A stretch of DNA of 64,000 nt from assembly GCF_001704415.2 (NCBI RefSeq), contig NC_030836.1, positions 21,240,001-21,304,000 of the forward strand. Reading direction: 5' to 3'. Numbering within the stretch: the stretch's first letter is position 1; each line of letters opens with the position of its first letter. The position numbers were made by a program, and so were the translations under genes. The notes under the pieces are model-generated. The model was not told the origin of the DNA and ran no database searches. It was given only the letters and a program-made list of their open reading frames with translations. This DNA is from Capra hircus (Eukaryota > Chordata > Mammalia > Artiodactyla > Bovidae). Shown one piece after another: positions 45,088 through 56,577 of this stretch.

Positions 45088-46190
45088 TGTCACACCCTGG
45101 AGTGGGTGTTGTGGTTTGTCACCCCCCAATCCTTCAGAAAAGAGGCACTCATTTCCCCAGGCGGCTGGTGGCTGAGCCCTTCTCTGGGAGTCACCCTTTA
45201 CAGAAGAGAACTGCCTATGCCACAGTTTCACCTCCTTCCCAGGGAAAGTCAGCCTGCAGTTAACCAATGCACATCCCCTTACAAAGGTCCATCCTCCTAG
45301 CTTCTGTTTGTGCCCACTGTGCAGGTCTTCGCAGCAACAGGGCTGCTCATGTTGCGGGTCACTCCCTGCCTTTGCTGAATCTGTGCAGCAGGCAGGTATG
45401 AGATGCAGTAGAGAAAGGGGAGTAGGGGCAGATGGCAGGAAACCACACATCATGAAAACAGCAGGAGTCCTTGGGCAGGCAAAGCAAGAACCTCCAGACT
45501 GACAGGAACCACGCATTTGGGGATGGTAAGTGCCCTGGTGGCAAACAAAGCATGGCCGGGAAAGGAAGGACCCACCTGTGTCCAAATGTAACTTTTGACT
45601 TATTAGGGCCTCATTACAATAATAGTAGCTTTGCAGATAAGAAGCACTCATCAAGCACCAACAGTATGACACTTCTGATCAAGATTAAATAAGGGCAAAA
45701 ATCTCTCTTCTCCTCGGGGTGAAAATCGGGGAAATATAGCCCCCAACCTCACCCTTCTCAATGGATATTCTGCCCTTTCATTTCTACATGCCACATAACT
45801 GGCTTGCCAAAGAAACTGGGTAACTACTCACCCAAAGCTACCCTCTCTCTCTTTGAGAGTGAACAGCCCTTAAATAAATCCTTGCTTTACGTTCTTGAGA
45901 GATTTCCCTGGTGATTCAGACGATAAAGCGTCTGTCTACAATGCAGGAGACCTGGGTTCAGTCCCTGGGTGGGGAGGATCTCCTAGCGAAAGAAATGGCA
46001 ACCCACTCCAATATTCTTTCCTGGAAAATCCCATGGATGGAGGAGCCTGATAGACTAAAGTCTTTGGGGTTGCAAAGAATCGGACATGACTGAGCAACTT
46101 CACTTTAACTTTACTTTCTTGACCTCCCCCTCTGGTCTCTAAATTCTTTCTGCAATGAGACAAGAACCTCTCAGAGCATATTTGGTGAAG
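45088..46190 (+). mobile_element. LTR-like retroelement segment, split by a SINE
   Basis: GC-richer than the surroundings, starting TGTCACACC. An AATAAA at 45873-45878 in 'taaataaatccttgcttta' is followed, after a SINE at 45899-46115, by a U5-like stretch ('ctggtctctaaattctttct', 'gagacaagaacc'). Layout suggests U3, R and U5 of an LTR, but its right end and family are not certain. A 201-residue minus-strand frame at 45067-45672 lies inside and shows no known domain. Confidence 0.5.
45899..46115 (+). mobile_element. Bov-tA SINE nested in LTR-like segment
   Basis: Head 'ccctggtgattcagacgata', body 'ccaatattctttcctggaaa', tail 'cggacatgactgagcaactt'. A 7-bp duplication, ttcttga, lies at 45892-45898 and 46116-46122. 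Confidence 0.88.
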
Positions 46191-47776
46191 CCACCTAGGA
46201 GAATTCAGTAAGGCTCAGTCAGCCTCTCACCCCTCCTTGTATTTGAGAGGTGCTGTCTTATTTTCCAAAATTCTTTCTTTCTCTCTTCTCCCATTTTTGG
46301 ACCTATTGCCACAAAAATGTGATTGCTGGCCAAGCATTTAAAAGGCACCAGGGTGCTCTAGCCTAGGGACCCCAGATCTTAACAAGCCCTTTACTGCGCA
46401 GTATTGACCTGTACAGGAAAATAGGGAATAGTGCTGGGAGTTCACAGCTCACTATAATTTTAGAAAGCAATGATTTTACCTTTGAAAGGATAATTTTTTT
46501 TTCCAATTATCCTTGATTCCAAGAGTCAAAAACTTTTCTCCACCAGCTTTCTTAGAACATTTCCTCTTATTCATAAATACTTTCTCTATCTCTTTGATAC
46601 ATATGTAAATCATTTTAAGGGATAAATACACCAGGAAAACCCAGGAAATTTTTTCTTGAAAGCCTAGGAGCCATCTCTTTGAAATGTAAATATTAAGGAG
46701 AGTCTATCTATCTAGACTGGAGTGTCTATCTCCTTGTCATCAGAATTTTAGTCCAGAGGCCTTGTTCAAAGCTATAACCACCTGCTTATCATAGAGATAT
46801 AGAAGTTTTATCATTCCTTTAGATAAAAGCAATTAGCCAGCCCAGCTGGCTACCCTAATTACCAGGTGAATTTGAAGTAAACAATGAAAGACTACATAAC
46901 AAACAATTCTGCCCAAGTCTTCTCTCGAAAAAAATGATCATTATTCTTGACAGCATGTACATAATGGCTTACATATGCTTGTTGATATTCAAAGGATGGA
47001 ATTTCATTATGTTTTCATATCATTAGAAGATTGCTTGCAGTGAACATTCCAGTTTGATTTAATGTTTATTCAACAATAAAACTCTGTTCTTTCTTTCCTA
47101 TAGTTGAGGAAAAAATTTTCTAGGTTGACAAGAATTCTATTTTCCTTTTTTTCCTCAACACGTGGGACAAGTTTCTGTTGCAATAAAAATATAAAATAAA
47201 ACTATGTTCTCATCAGTGCTGACTGTGCCGATGCTAGTGGTTTTCCCATCACTTGATCAAATCCCGGGGGTGTAGCCATACTGCTAGATGGATCTTCATA
47301 GTGGAAAGAATTAGAGAGATGGAATCTCTGCTGTGTTCATTTCTTCAAAAGGGCTCTGGGCAAAACTCATTCTTCACAACACTATAGAGACTGGAACTCC
47401 CATGGCTGGGAGTATGTATTAATGAGCAGGCTTGGAGCATGTGTGTTGAGAGGAATTTTCTCACCTAGAACTGAGTGACCAGGTCCAAAACCAGTCTCCC
47501 TTAGCCCTTTATCCCCGGATATGGTATGAATCAATAACATTAATTCATTAAATTGACATTAATTAATTAATTAATGTTATAAATTCTCAGGAATGCCGAT
47601 GACAGCTTTGAACATCCTACTCTGAAAGGCACATGTATCTACTTTGAGTCAAGTTTCTGTATCCAACTTTAGGACAGATCTGGAACTTCTGAGCAGGCCT
47701 CTTTCCATCAGTAATCAGGAGAATTAAACATTCTCTAACACTGTATACACATATAAAATTTTCATATATTGAAATT
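46191..47776. other. Unique DNA, 1.6 kb
   Basis: No gene recognised. A small AT-rich inverted repeat is present at 47534-47580. Confidence 0.45.
47534..47580. repeat. AT-rich inverted repeat
   Basis: ataacattaatt at 47534-47545 is the exact reverse complement of aattaatgttat at 47569-47580, with a 23-base loop that includes AATT tandem units. Confidence 0.8.
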
Positions 47777-47785
47777 ATACATATA

Positions 47786-48019
47786 TGGGCTTCCCTCGTG
47801 GCTCAGCAGTAGAGAATATGCCTGCAATGCAGGACACACAGGAGACATGGGTTTCAAACCTGGGTTAGGAAGATCTCTTGGAGGAGGACATGGCAACCCA
47901 CTCCAGTATTCTTCCCTGGAGTGTCTCATGGAGAGAGAAACCTGGCAAGTTACAGTCCATAAGGCTGCAAAAAGTAGGGCATGACTGAAGCAACTGAGCA
48001 AGCACGTATATGTGTGTGT
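47786..48019 (+). mobile_element. Bov-tA SINE
   Basis: Head 'cttccctcgtggctcagcag', body 'cactccagtattcttccctg', tail 'gcatgactgaagcaactgag'. A 9-bp duplication, atacatata, lies at 47777-47785 and 48020-48028. The head holds a short internal duplication (aggacacacaggagacat). Confidence 0.88.
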
Positions 48020-48097
48020 ATACATATAAGGCACCTGGTTGATACTCAACAAATACTGGCGGGGTAAATCCTAGTCTTCCAAGAAGAAATGAATGAT

Positions 48098-48288
48098 TGC
48101 TGTTGTCGGTCACTCAGTCGTGCCCAACTCTTGGCGACCCCATGAACTGCAGCACTGCGGACGTCCCTGTCCCTCACAGTCTCCTGAAGATTGCCCAAGT
48201 TCGTGTCCATTGCGTCGGTGATGCCATCCAGCCATCTAATCCTCTGATGCCTTCTTCTCCTCTGCCTTTCTGCCCTTTCCCAGCAGAC
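48098..48288 (-). mobile_element. BovB LINE 3' end, short truncated copy
   Basis: Antisense of the BovB 3' end only: 'ggtcactcagtcgtgcccaa', 'aagttcgtgtccattgcgtc', 'gatgccatccagccatctaa'. A 9-bp duplication, atgaatgat, lies at 48089-48097 and 48289-48297. At 191 bp it is among the shortest BovB copies here. Confidence 0.87.
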
Positions 48289-48449
48289 ATGAATGATGCC
48301 ATGATTAAAATGACAGCCTATTTTTTTCCTATAGAAAACTGAGTTTCCAAAAGAAAAGGTCTTTAGCTATCTTTGAAATTCAAATTAACTCCACCATGCT
48401 TCTAGCAAGAATCCTCTCTCTATACAGCACTATGCTATATGTGTGGGGA

Positions 48450-48640
48450 TAATATAGTAATTAAGAACATAAACTGTGGAATCAGATTGCCTGGGCTTCA
48501 AATAATAAACCTCTGCGCCTTAGTTTCTCATAAAAGAAGATGATATCTAGCTCATTTGTTCTCTCGTGAGAATTAAACAAAGTAGTTCACATACATTTAG
48601 TTAACATTTGATGTGATAAATACCTAATAAATGTTAGCTA
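48450..48640 (+). mobile_element. MIR SINE (ancient)
   Basis: Sense MIR: 'ggaatcagattgcctgggct', 'cgccttagtttctcataaa', 'gagaattaaacaaagtagtt' and 'cctaataaatgtta'. Confidence 0.72.
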
Positions 48641-48649
48641 CAATGATTA

Positions 48650-48857
48650 TAGGGCTTCCCTGGTGGCTCAGTGGTGAAGAATCCACCTGCAATGGAGGAG
48701 ACATGGTTTCAATCCCCAGGATGGGAAAATCCCCCAGAAGAGGAAACGGCCACTCCTGCATCCTTGCCTGGGAAACCCCAAGGACAGAGGAGCCTGGTGA
48801 GCTACCGTTCATGGTGTTGCAAGAGTTGGACATGACTGAGGGATTAAACAACAATAT
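48650..48857 (+). mobile_element. Bov-tA SINE
   Basis: Head 'cttccctggtggctcagtgg', tail 'gttggacatgactgagggat'. An 8-bp duplication, aatgatta, lies at 48642-48649 and 48858-48865. Confidence 0.9.
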
Positions 48858-48865
48858 AATGATTA

Positions 48866-51667
48866 CAAGAAGAAAACTTATATTCAAGTGATGCTTTTCA
48901 AGGATTCATCTTGCAGAAAGCAACTGTTGGAAAAGTTTAGAATTACTTATATTAACACTTGAAGAGTAGAAATTTTAATTAAGTATATTAGAAGCATGTA
49001 TGAACCTCTTTTTTATAGCCAAGGTAAGTAGAATGACTAGATTAGAGAAGACAAAAAGCAGCAATAATAGCCTGATTCACATAGATGGATGAAATCAAAT
49101 GTGGGCTAAACAACAATTGAGAAGTTTTAAGACTTTTGATAGGGCACACATAAGGGTCTTTCACTTTGAGATAGATTGTTCTTTCTACTAAAGATACATT
49201 TATGACACTTTCAGATAGATCACATTTTCTATTAATATATAAACAAATTTGATGAATGTGGAAATAAAAATGAATCTTCAGGTTGAAGTTCTAAATGAGG
49301 TAAGAGAATTTGAATAGTATAATTTGGGAGTGACTGGAAAACAAAGCTCATATTGACCCTTTGCTCTTTTCCACCCCCCACCAAAAATTACTCAAATTTT
49401 TGTGGGGTTTGGCAGAAAATTATGTTGTGAGAAAGTATAATCACTGTAAATTTGAATAAGTATTCTTTTAATACAATTGTAGTGACTGTGAAAATACATA
49501 GTCAGCAGCTCTGTATGAACATCTTGAAAATATATATAATGAGTTAAGATGGTTCCTGGTTTTTATTTTGCAATTTAGCTAGGTAGTCATAGAGCAGAAA
49601 ACTTATTTTTTTTCTACTTCATTTCCATCTCAGGCTCCAGAAGAAATATTCCAAATTGTCTTTCTTTTGCAGAATGTCCTGGGGGATCAAAGCTATAAAT
49701 CCTGCCCACCACAAAAACAGTGATAACTTTTCACAGTCAAAATAGTCAAGGTGAATTTATGACAGGGAAACTCAGTTTTGTACTTCTCTCTTCTCCTTCC
49801 ATAAACTCAGTCTTTGGGATTGACTATCCAGACAGGGGAATCATTCTCTTCATGTTTTTATATGCCCTGAAGATGAAAGTTTAATGACCTCAATTTCACG
49901 TATGACTGTGGGACAACAGACTACTTCTTAATAAATATCAGCAAAATTCACAAAGCCATTGTTTTGTGTTGTTGCTTTTATGACTTCCAGAAATTACATG
50001 TACTTATTTCAAATTAACTGTATCATCCTGATTCTCACTTTTACTTCCTTGCTCACACTGTTCCTCATACTTGGAATTCCTTTTCCCTACGTAAATGTAT
50101 ACAAAGTCTGTTTGTGGATCTAGACTTTATTAAAGTTCTTTCCTCTTCATAAAGTCTTCTGGGTTCACCTAAACTTGAAATAGTTTCTCTGTCCTCTCTA
50201 AAGCATTGACTTTGATATTTATCTCATGTATCTAACTAATGTATCTAGTTTCTCTAATGACTTGCTGCCTGGGCAAAATCACATCAGGCTATTTTGTGTG
50301 TATGTGTACATGTTAGAGTCTCCAAATGAGCTGTCAACTCCTCCAAGACAGAAGCAGGCCTAATAGTTTGACTGTATGCCACAGGATACTGGTACTCTAT
50401 TCCTCTATGCTCCAGAACCTAGAGGTACATTCATGGTGGGGCTGAAGATCTTTAAACTGCAGAGATTTTCACTGACAAAGGTGCCTTTCTGAAGCTCTGA
50501 GTGTTCTTCCACTTGGAACAAAAGGGGAAAACAAGAGGCTGAGTCATGTGTTGGAGATTAAGAGAGCTGCTGCACTCTGGGATCACTCTCTGTTTTGTGG
50601 TGACCCTGGGGCTGTGGATGATTGCAAGAGATGGCCGCAAATTTCCCATAGAGCAACCTGCCCTGGTGGCCTCTTTGCGCATCTGGATCCTGTTTTGCCT
50701 GAAGGACTGAACGCATTACTTCTCTTCCAAACTTAAGACAGATCTAGAATTCAGGTCCCATAAACACTTTATTCTCCACAAAGAACATGGTTAGAGTGGC
50801 ATGGGGGATGGATACATGAATGACATGGGAGAATGTTGAGGAAATGACTGCGCAGAACAGGCTCTGTGTCAGAGCTGATGTTCCTAAGCAGGAAGTCCTG
50901 CTTCTGTAAACAGAGGAAGCCCTAGACATAGAATGACCAACCAGGGGATGTGAACATGGTCGTAGCTCTCCTAAGCTATGGTAATAAAAATACTCGACTC
51001 TGTTGAAGGAAAGGTGGATTTATGTTTCTTTTTTCTCTATGTAAAATGTTACTAATGTTGATCATGCAAAGTGATAATTAAAAATCATGAAGTCAAAATC
51101 TAAGAACAAAAATATTGCAGAAGCATTGATATGTCTGATAGTTAATTAAAAAGCAGTAAGAATGATAATTTTTCCTGAAAGGATTTGTGATGTCATGGTC
51201 CTTGCAGGCCTTTTCAAATGTATATTTCCTGGTAATTTCTTTTTACTAATAAAGAAATAAGCATTTATTTTTGTTGCTAAGTTTGTATTCTTTTTCTTAA
51301 TAAAGATGCTCAGTTATTTAAGGTGTGAGTCCTAAAGTGCATATACACTGCCAGAACTTCATGCTCTTTTGAATCTTTCATCTGGATGTCCCAAGTGTAT
51401 TTCACAATCAATATGAACTCATGAGCATAGCCAGCCACAAATTTCTCCCTCATTCTCTGTCTGTTATTGAATAGAACGGCTCCACCATCACCATCTTGGC
51501 ATCCAGGATCCAGATCAAAGGAAAACTCCTCCAACAGAAATTCTCAGCCACCCTAGTCCAAAGATGAGTTACTTCATCCTCTGATGAAGTTGCCCCTAGT
51601 TCTCTAAAAGAGCAGCCATCACCCTGAGCCCTGAATCCAACCTTTAACCTCTGTTTATTCATTTACC
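48866..51667. other. Unique DNA, 2.8 kb
   Basis: No gene recognised. Frames at 50452-50682, 50548-50736 and 51310-51662 lie in slightly less AT-rich DNA but carry no recognisable domain and overlap on opposite strands. Confidence 0.4.
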
Positions 51668-51871
51668 ATCTTTCTCAGACAGTAAAGCATCTGTATACAA
51701 TGTGGGAGACCTGGGTTTGATCCCTGGGTCGGGAAGATCCCCTGGAGAAGGAAATGGCAATCCACTCCAGTACTATTACCTGGAAAATCCCATGGGCAGA
51801 GGAGCCTGGTAGGCTACAGTCCTGGAGTAGCAAAGAGTCGGACACAACTGAGTGACTTCACTCACTTTGGC
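51668..51871 (+). mobile_element. Bov-tA SINE
   Basis: Head partly diverged ('tctcagacagtaaagcatct'), body 'cactccagtactattacctg', tail 'gtcggacacaactgagtgac'. Lies tail to tail with the next SINE. Confidence 0.87.
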
Positions 51872-51895
51872 TTTCTAAACTACTCTCTTTATTTA

Positions 51896-52123
51896 GTGAT
51901 TGTTGCTGTTGTTGTTGTTTAGTCACTAAGTCATATCCAACTCTGTTGCTACTCTATGGACTGTAGCCCACCAGGCTCCTCTGTCCACGAGAGTTCCCAG
52001 GCAAGAACACTGGAGCAGGTTGCTATTTCCTTCTCCATGGGAGCTTCCCAATGCAGGGGGCCTCATCTCTTTCATCTCCTGCTTGGTAGGTGAATTCTTA
52101 ACCTTTGAGCCACCAGAGAAGAC
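51896..52123 (-). mobile_element. Bov-tA SINE
   Basis: Antisense copy with (GTT)n tail at about 51901-51917, body 'gttcccaggcaagaacactg', head 'gagccaccagagaaga'. A 9-bp duplication, ctttattta, lies at 51887-51895 and 52124-52132. Confidence 0.9.
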
Positions 52124-52559
52124 CTTTATTTAAGGATAGAGCCAACTAAATCTTACCTGCTTACCATCTCATTATTTAATGCATAGGTTGACATCAGTTG
52201 GTAGTAATTAATAGAATAATTATTGAATGATTGAATGTAATATTTCCTAAACTTCTTGCAAAAGTTTATTCCTAATTTCTTTTGTTCATTAGTACATTTA
52301 CTCAGCACACAAACTTTGATCATCTACAAGGCACCAGGCACTATTCTAGTTACTGGAAATAGTTACTTGAATAAGAATCAGTGTACATTTAATAAGAATC
52401 AGTGTACTTTTAAGGTTATTTCAATGTTCAGAGAAAGAAGTGCAAATCGACAATTACCAAGAAATTTGATATTGTCTGGATAGAGGAAGTCCAAAAGGTC
52501 CTAGAAGCACATTAGAGGAGCACTGTAAGAAATCAAGGATTATCAGAGTATGCTTCCCT

Positions 52560-52608
52560 AAGAAGTGAGACCAAAACCACTGGACCACTAGGGAAGTCCC
52601 TGTAATTC
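52560..52608 (-). mobile_element. tRNA-derived SINE head relic (CHR-like)
   Basis: 'accactggaccactagggaa' is the antisense of a CHR-type tRNA head; the body cannot be followed with confidence. Confidence 0.5.
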
Positions 52609-53956
52609 TTTTATATGAGGGGTATGCAGGGAGCACAGAACAGTGAAAAAGACTTGGTTGCAGAGACAGATGGGCCCAGAGATGATACATTTATCCTTTC
52701 ACTATCACTCTATTCATGGCATACTTTTGTTATTAAATGATATGTGTCATGTGGTCAGTCCATTACTATTGATATTTGGGCCTTGAAATCATGACTATAT
52801 TTTAATCACATCTGTATCTGTCTCACCTAGCACAGTTTCCCCTGCTGTATTCAATAAAGATCTAATAAACTGTTGCATGCATATTAAATGTTCAAAAACA
52901 CTTCATACATGGAATTGATTTAGCATTGAAGGTCAGCATTTGAGTCAAAAATTCTAATTTATACAAAATGATAATCCAATGTAATGAATAGGCATAAAAG
53001 AAACTATATCAGTGTATTTGATGCAGAAAAATGTTTGTTTTTAATAGGAATATTGTTTGTGCCTTTTAAGCATGTTTTATATCTGTTTCTATCTTTATAT
53101 GCAACATGTTACCATGAAAAATTAATCAAGAATTAGAAAATGAAGATTGCTTTCTATGCTCAGGGTAGATTAAGATATTTATTTGGATACTCTCTCCTTC
53201 TAACTCTTTGAGCATTATGTTCCACGCCTCAGCTTCAAGAACGTCTTCTGTCACACCCCCACTATCAATCTTCCATTCTATAAAGAAACCAAATGATTGC
53301 TACAGTTTTTGGGAAGGCAACTGACATCTATCTATCTAAATTCCCATAGCTTTGAATAAATAACAACAGTATATTTAAAGTAAGAGTCAGGACAGCAACC
53401 ATAACTTATTCACCCATACATCTTTCAGAAGACTAAGTTCACTGCCTGATCAACAGGAAGTCTCAACAAATCTTCATTTAGTTGAACTAAACTGCACATC
53501 AGATTGTTTTGTATTCTCCTGAGTAGAGGGTGTTTATGTCAACAATTCCAATATTTCAAGGCACATGAGAGAAATAATCAATGTGAATTTTCGTGGCAAA
53601 TCTAAACCTAAGCTGTTAGACCCAGCTTGTTACAGAACACACAGGAATTGTCAGCATCAATATTTTTTCAGTTTTGAAAATTAATTCCAGGGCTGATTCA
53701 AGACAATTTTGTGAAATAGACCTCATTGATCTTGATTTCCTTCTTTTGGTTACCTAAGTCCCAAATCCTTTGGGTGGATTCTCTCTGTAGCCTTTTGGCC
53801 AACATCCTCCAGAATCTGACTTGATGCTTGATGCTTCACTTAAAGGCTCCCCGTTGGACAGCTGGCACCTCTTTTCCTGCCATTAAATTGTTTTCATGTG
53901 AGATAACATTCCCCCAAGACTTGGGAGCTCAAAGTGACAAGGATCATTGTACTTAA

Positions 53957-54015
53957 ATAGTTCATTCAGGTTTCTCCATAAGATGTTATGGAGATTAACT
54001 TTTTGACCAACCCAA
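53957..54015. mobile_element. Mariner-type MITE remnant
   Basis: 'ttcattcaggtttctccata', an 'agatgttatgga' centre and 'aactttttgaccaacccaa' match the near-palindromic mariner miniature elements of ruminants, whose ends resemble ttgggttggccaaaaagtt. The left terminal repeat is truncated, so the palindrome is only partial. Confidence 0.6.
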
Positions 54016-54119
54016 TAAAAAAAATATTAAGGAAAGTTCAGGAAATATAGAGATACAGAAATATTTGTGACAAAGATATATTTATAGGGATTAAGAACTT
54101 TCATTCTTCTATTACTTGT

Positions 54120-54365
54120 AGCTAACATTTAATGGATACTCACTATATTCTACCACTATCCTATATACATGGACTTTCACATTTTGTCTTTACAACAACC
54201 CTATGATGTAGGTTTTGTTAATATACCCATTTCACAGATGAAAAACTCAAAGCACTGAGAGATTAAGCAACTTGCCCAATGTTATATAGTTTGTAACTGG
54301 CAAAGCTGAATCAAATTCAGGAAATCTGGATCCAGAGTTCATACTCTTAACCACTTTATTATCTC
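54120..54365 (-). mobile_element. MIR SINE (ancient)
   Basis: Antisense MIR: 'catttcacagatgaaaaact', 'gagattaagcaacttgccca', 'actcttaaccactttattat'. The clearest MIR in the window. Confidence 0.75.
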
Positions 54366-54507
54366 ACACAATTCTGATAAGCAACTTTTGCTTGGCAGCA
54401 AATTAGGTAATAAAAATACTGAGATGAATTAGACATTATCCTGCTCTTGAGGAGCTCAGAGTGGAGCAATGAAAACTGCTATTAAACCAGTAATATTTAA
54501 GGTGAAT

Positions 54508-54731
54508 GGGGCTTCCCTGGTAACTCAGATGGTAAAGAATCTTCCTGCAATGTGGGAGACCTGTGTTCGATCCTTGGGTCAGGAAGATCCCCTGCAGGTG
54601 GGCATGGCAACACACTCCAGTATTCTTACCTGGAAAATTCCATGGACAGAGCAGCCTGGTGGGCTACAGTCCATGGGGTCGCAAAGAGTTGCACACAATA
54701 GAGTGACTAAGTACATCACAGCACACAGTAG
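54508..54731 (+). mobile_element. Bov-tA SINE
   Basis: Head 'ggcttccctggtaactcaga', body 'ccagtattcttacctggaaa', tail 'agtgactaagtacatcacag'. An 8-bp duplication, aggtgaat, lies at 54500-54507 and 54732-54739. Confidence 0.9.
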
Positions 54732-55089
54732 AGGTGAATATACCTTATACTAAAGACTTCTAGAATTTTATATTATTCATTTATTTTTATTTGGAAAAAC
54801 TTATTTACTATAAGAGCAATATAGCAAAACTACAAATTAAAATTCTGATGAAAGAAAAAGTTCTTAACTCAATTACAGATTACTTTTTCTTGTTTTCTAT
54901 TTTTTCCTATACCTTCTCATTTCATATTTTACTCTTCCCTACCTATTCATCTAATTTGTCATCCTATGGAAAAGATTTTGACCTTTGCAAAGAGAGATTA
55001 AGGTGGCCTAAACCCTCAGCTCCTGGGAAATAATCTCAGCTGAAAGGAGTGTCTTTGTTTAGTACGGAAGCTGATTATACTGGATTTTA

Positions 55090-55440
55090 GAGTGGAGTTA
55101 GCTACACCCCACCATCATAGGGTGGAAACTGGCCATAGGAGAAATATCAACCATGTGACTTAGGAAGGAACTTTGAGTCATCATCTGTTGATCTGGAGGC
55201 TGAAATCAAGAATTTAGGCAATCAGTCAATCAATTATGCTTATGCAATGAACCCCCAATAAAACCTGTACACTGATGCTCAGATTAGCTTCCCATGGTGG
55301 CAGTGATACCCCACATGGATTATCAAATATCAGTAACAGGAGGTTCAATGGATCCTAAAAACAACCAAAGCTTTGTGTTTCTAACTTTCACTGACCCTGC
55401 TCCATGCATCTCTTCCTTTGACTGGTCTTGATCTGTATTC
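55090..55440 (+). mobile_element. Possible ancient LTR remnant
   Basis: 'catgtgacttaggaaggaac', 'aattatgcttatgcaatgaa' and 'ccccaataaaacc' resemble the 3' part of an old mammalian LTR around its polyadenylation signal. Heavily decayed; family not assignable by eye. Confidence 0.3.
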
Positions 55441-55499
55441 TTCCCCTGTCATTAACTGTAAGAGCCCCAGACAGCACAGTCAGTAGAACATAAGACTTT

Positions 55500-55797
55500 G
55501 GGGCTTCCCTGGTGGCTCAGCTGGTAAAGAATCTGCCTGCAATGCAGGAGACCCCAGTTCAATTCCTGGTTCAGGAAGATCCCCTGGAGAAGGGATAGGG
55601 CAGCCAGTCCATTATTCTTGGGCTTCCCTCGTGGCTCAGCTGGTAAAGAATCCACTTGCAATGTGGGAGACCTGGGTTCAATCCCTGGGTTGGGAAGGTC
55701 CCCTGGAGAAGGGAAAGGCTACCGACTCCAATATTCTGGCTTGGAGAATTTCTCACAAAGAGTCGGACACAAATGAATGGCTTTCACTTTCACTTTC
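55500..55797 (+). mobile_element. BOV-A2 dimeric SINE
   Basis: Two heads, near 55501 ('ggcttccctggtggctcagc') and 55620 ('ggcttccctcgtggctcagc'), then the Bov-A 3' part and a CTTTCACTTT tail. The second unit has lost the 'ccatggactg' segment near 55750. No clear target duplication. Confidence 0.9.
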
Positions 55798-56357
55798 CCT
55801 GAATTTACAGTCAGTGTCAGAAGTGAGAAATCTTGAGAGCTAACTCTGGGAAGTCATTTGGTGTACATACAATAATATCCTTACTAATTCTGTCAGTTTT
55901 AGACATTTAAGTTATTCTTAACTATCTGCTATTAGGGATAATCCTTAAATAAATAATTTTGTTCAAATAATTTGCCTCTTCTTGGCTATAAATACATATC
56001 TTCTATTTCCCATGAAACTAATTCTCACATGAAAATTTCTCATTGTAACACCAAATTTTCACACAATTTGAATGCTGGAAATTTGGTGGGGGGGTGGGCA
56101 GAATTTAGTTTCCATTTCTCTTCAAATAATTTTTTGGTCTGCATTCTGGTTGTTTTTTTTTTTTTTTTAAGTAGTTTGACATATGTTACATACCATAAGT
56201 TCATGTATTTAAAATACATGTTTCAATGGCTTTTATTATTTACAGGCATGCCTTTATATCACAAAGAACTTCTAGTAATGCAAAATAGGGGCAAAGGTTT
56301 ATGACTTAGTTTTAGTGATCCTGGAATGCCATAATGGTAAATTATAGCCTTCAGTCT
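55798..56357. other. Unique DNA with T18 run
   Basis: No gene recognised; a T run of about 18 bases lies near 56152-56169. Confidence 0.45.
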
Positions 56358-56568
56358 GGGCTTCCCAGGTGGTGCTAGTGGTAAAGAGCCCACTTACCAA
56401 TGGAGGAGATTGAGAGACATGGGTTCCATTCCTGGGGCAGAAAGATTCCCTGGAGGAGGAAATGGCAACCCACTCCAATATTCTTGCCTGGAGAAACCCA
56501 TGGACAGAGGAGCCTGGAGGGCCACAGCAAAGAGTCAGACATGCAACAAGCTACTTAGCACACAGCAC
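56358..56568 (+). mobile_element. Bov-tA SINE
   Basis: Head 'ggcttcccaggtggtgctag', body 'ccaatattcttgcctggaga', tail 'aagctacttagcacacagca'. It lies directly beside the LTR that follows. Confidence 0.87.
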
Positions 56569-56577
56569 GTGAAAGGT

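Larger units (their letters stand above)
52133..54499. other. Unique DNA with small repeat relics
   Basis: Apart from the tRNA-SINE head relic, the mariner-like remnant and the MIR listed separately, nothing is recognised. Confidence 0.45.

Noticed and set aside
45067..45672. 201-residue minus-strand open frame, cysteine-rich
   Set aside because: It lies antisense within an LTR-like, GC-richer segment, has no recognisable domain, signal peptide or regular cysteine spacing, and overlaps frames on the other strand.
43866..46190. A complete provirus bounded by the two LTR-like segments
   Set aside because: The two segments do not resemble each other, and the 740 bases between them contain no gag, pol or env-like frame.
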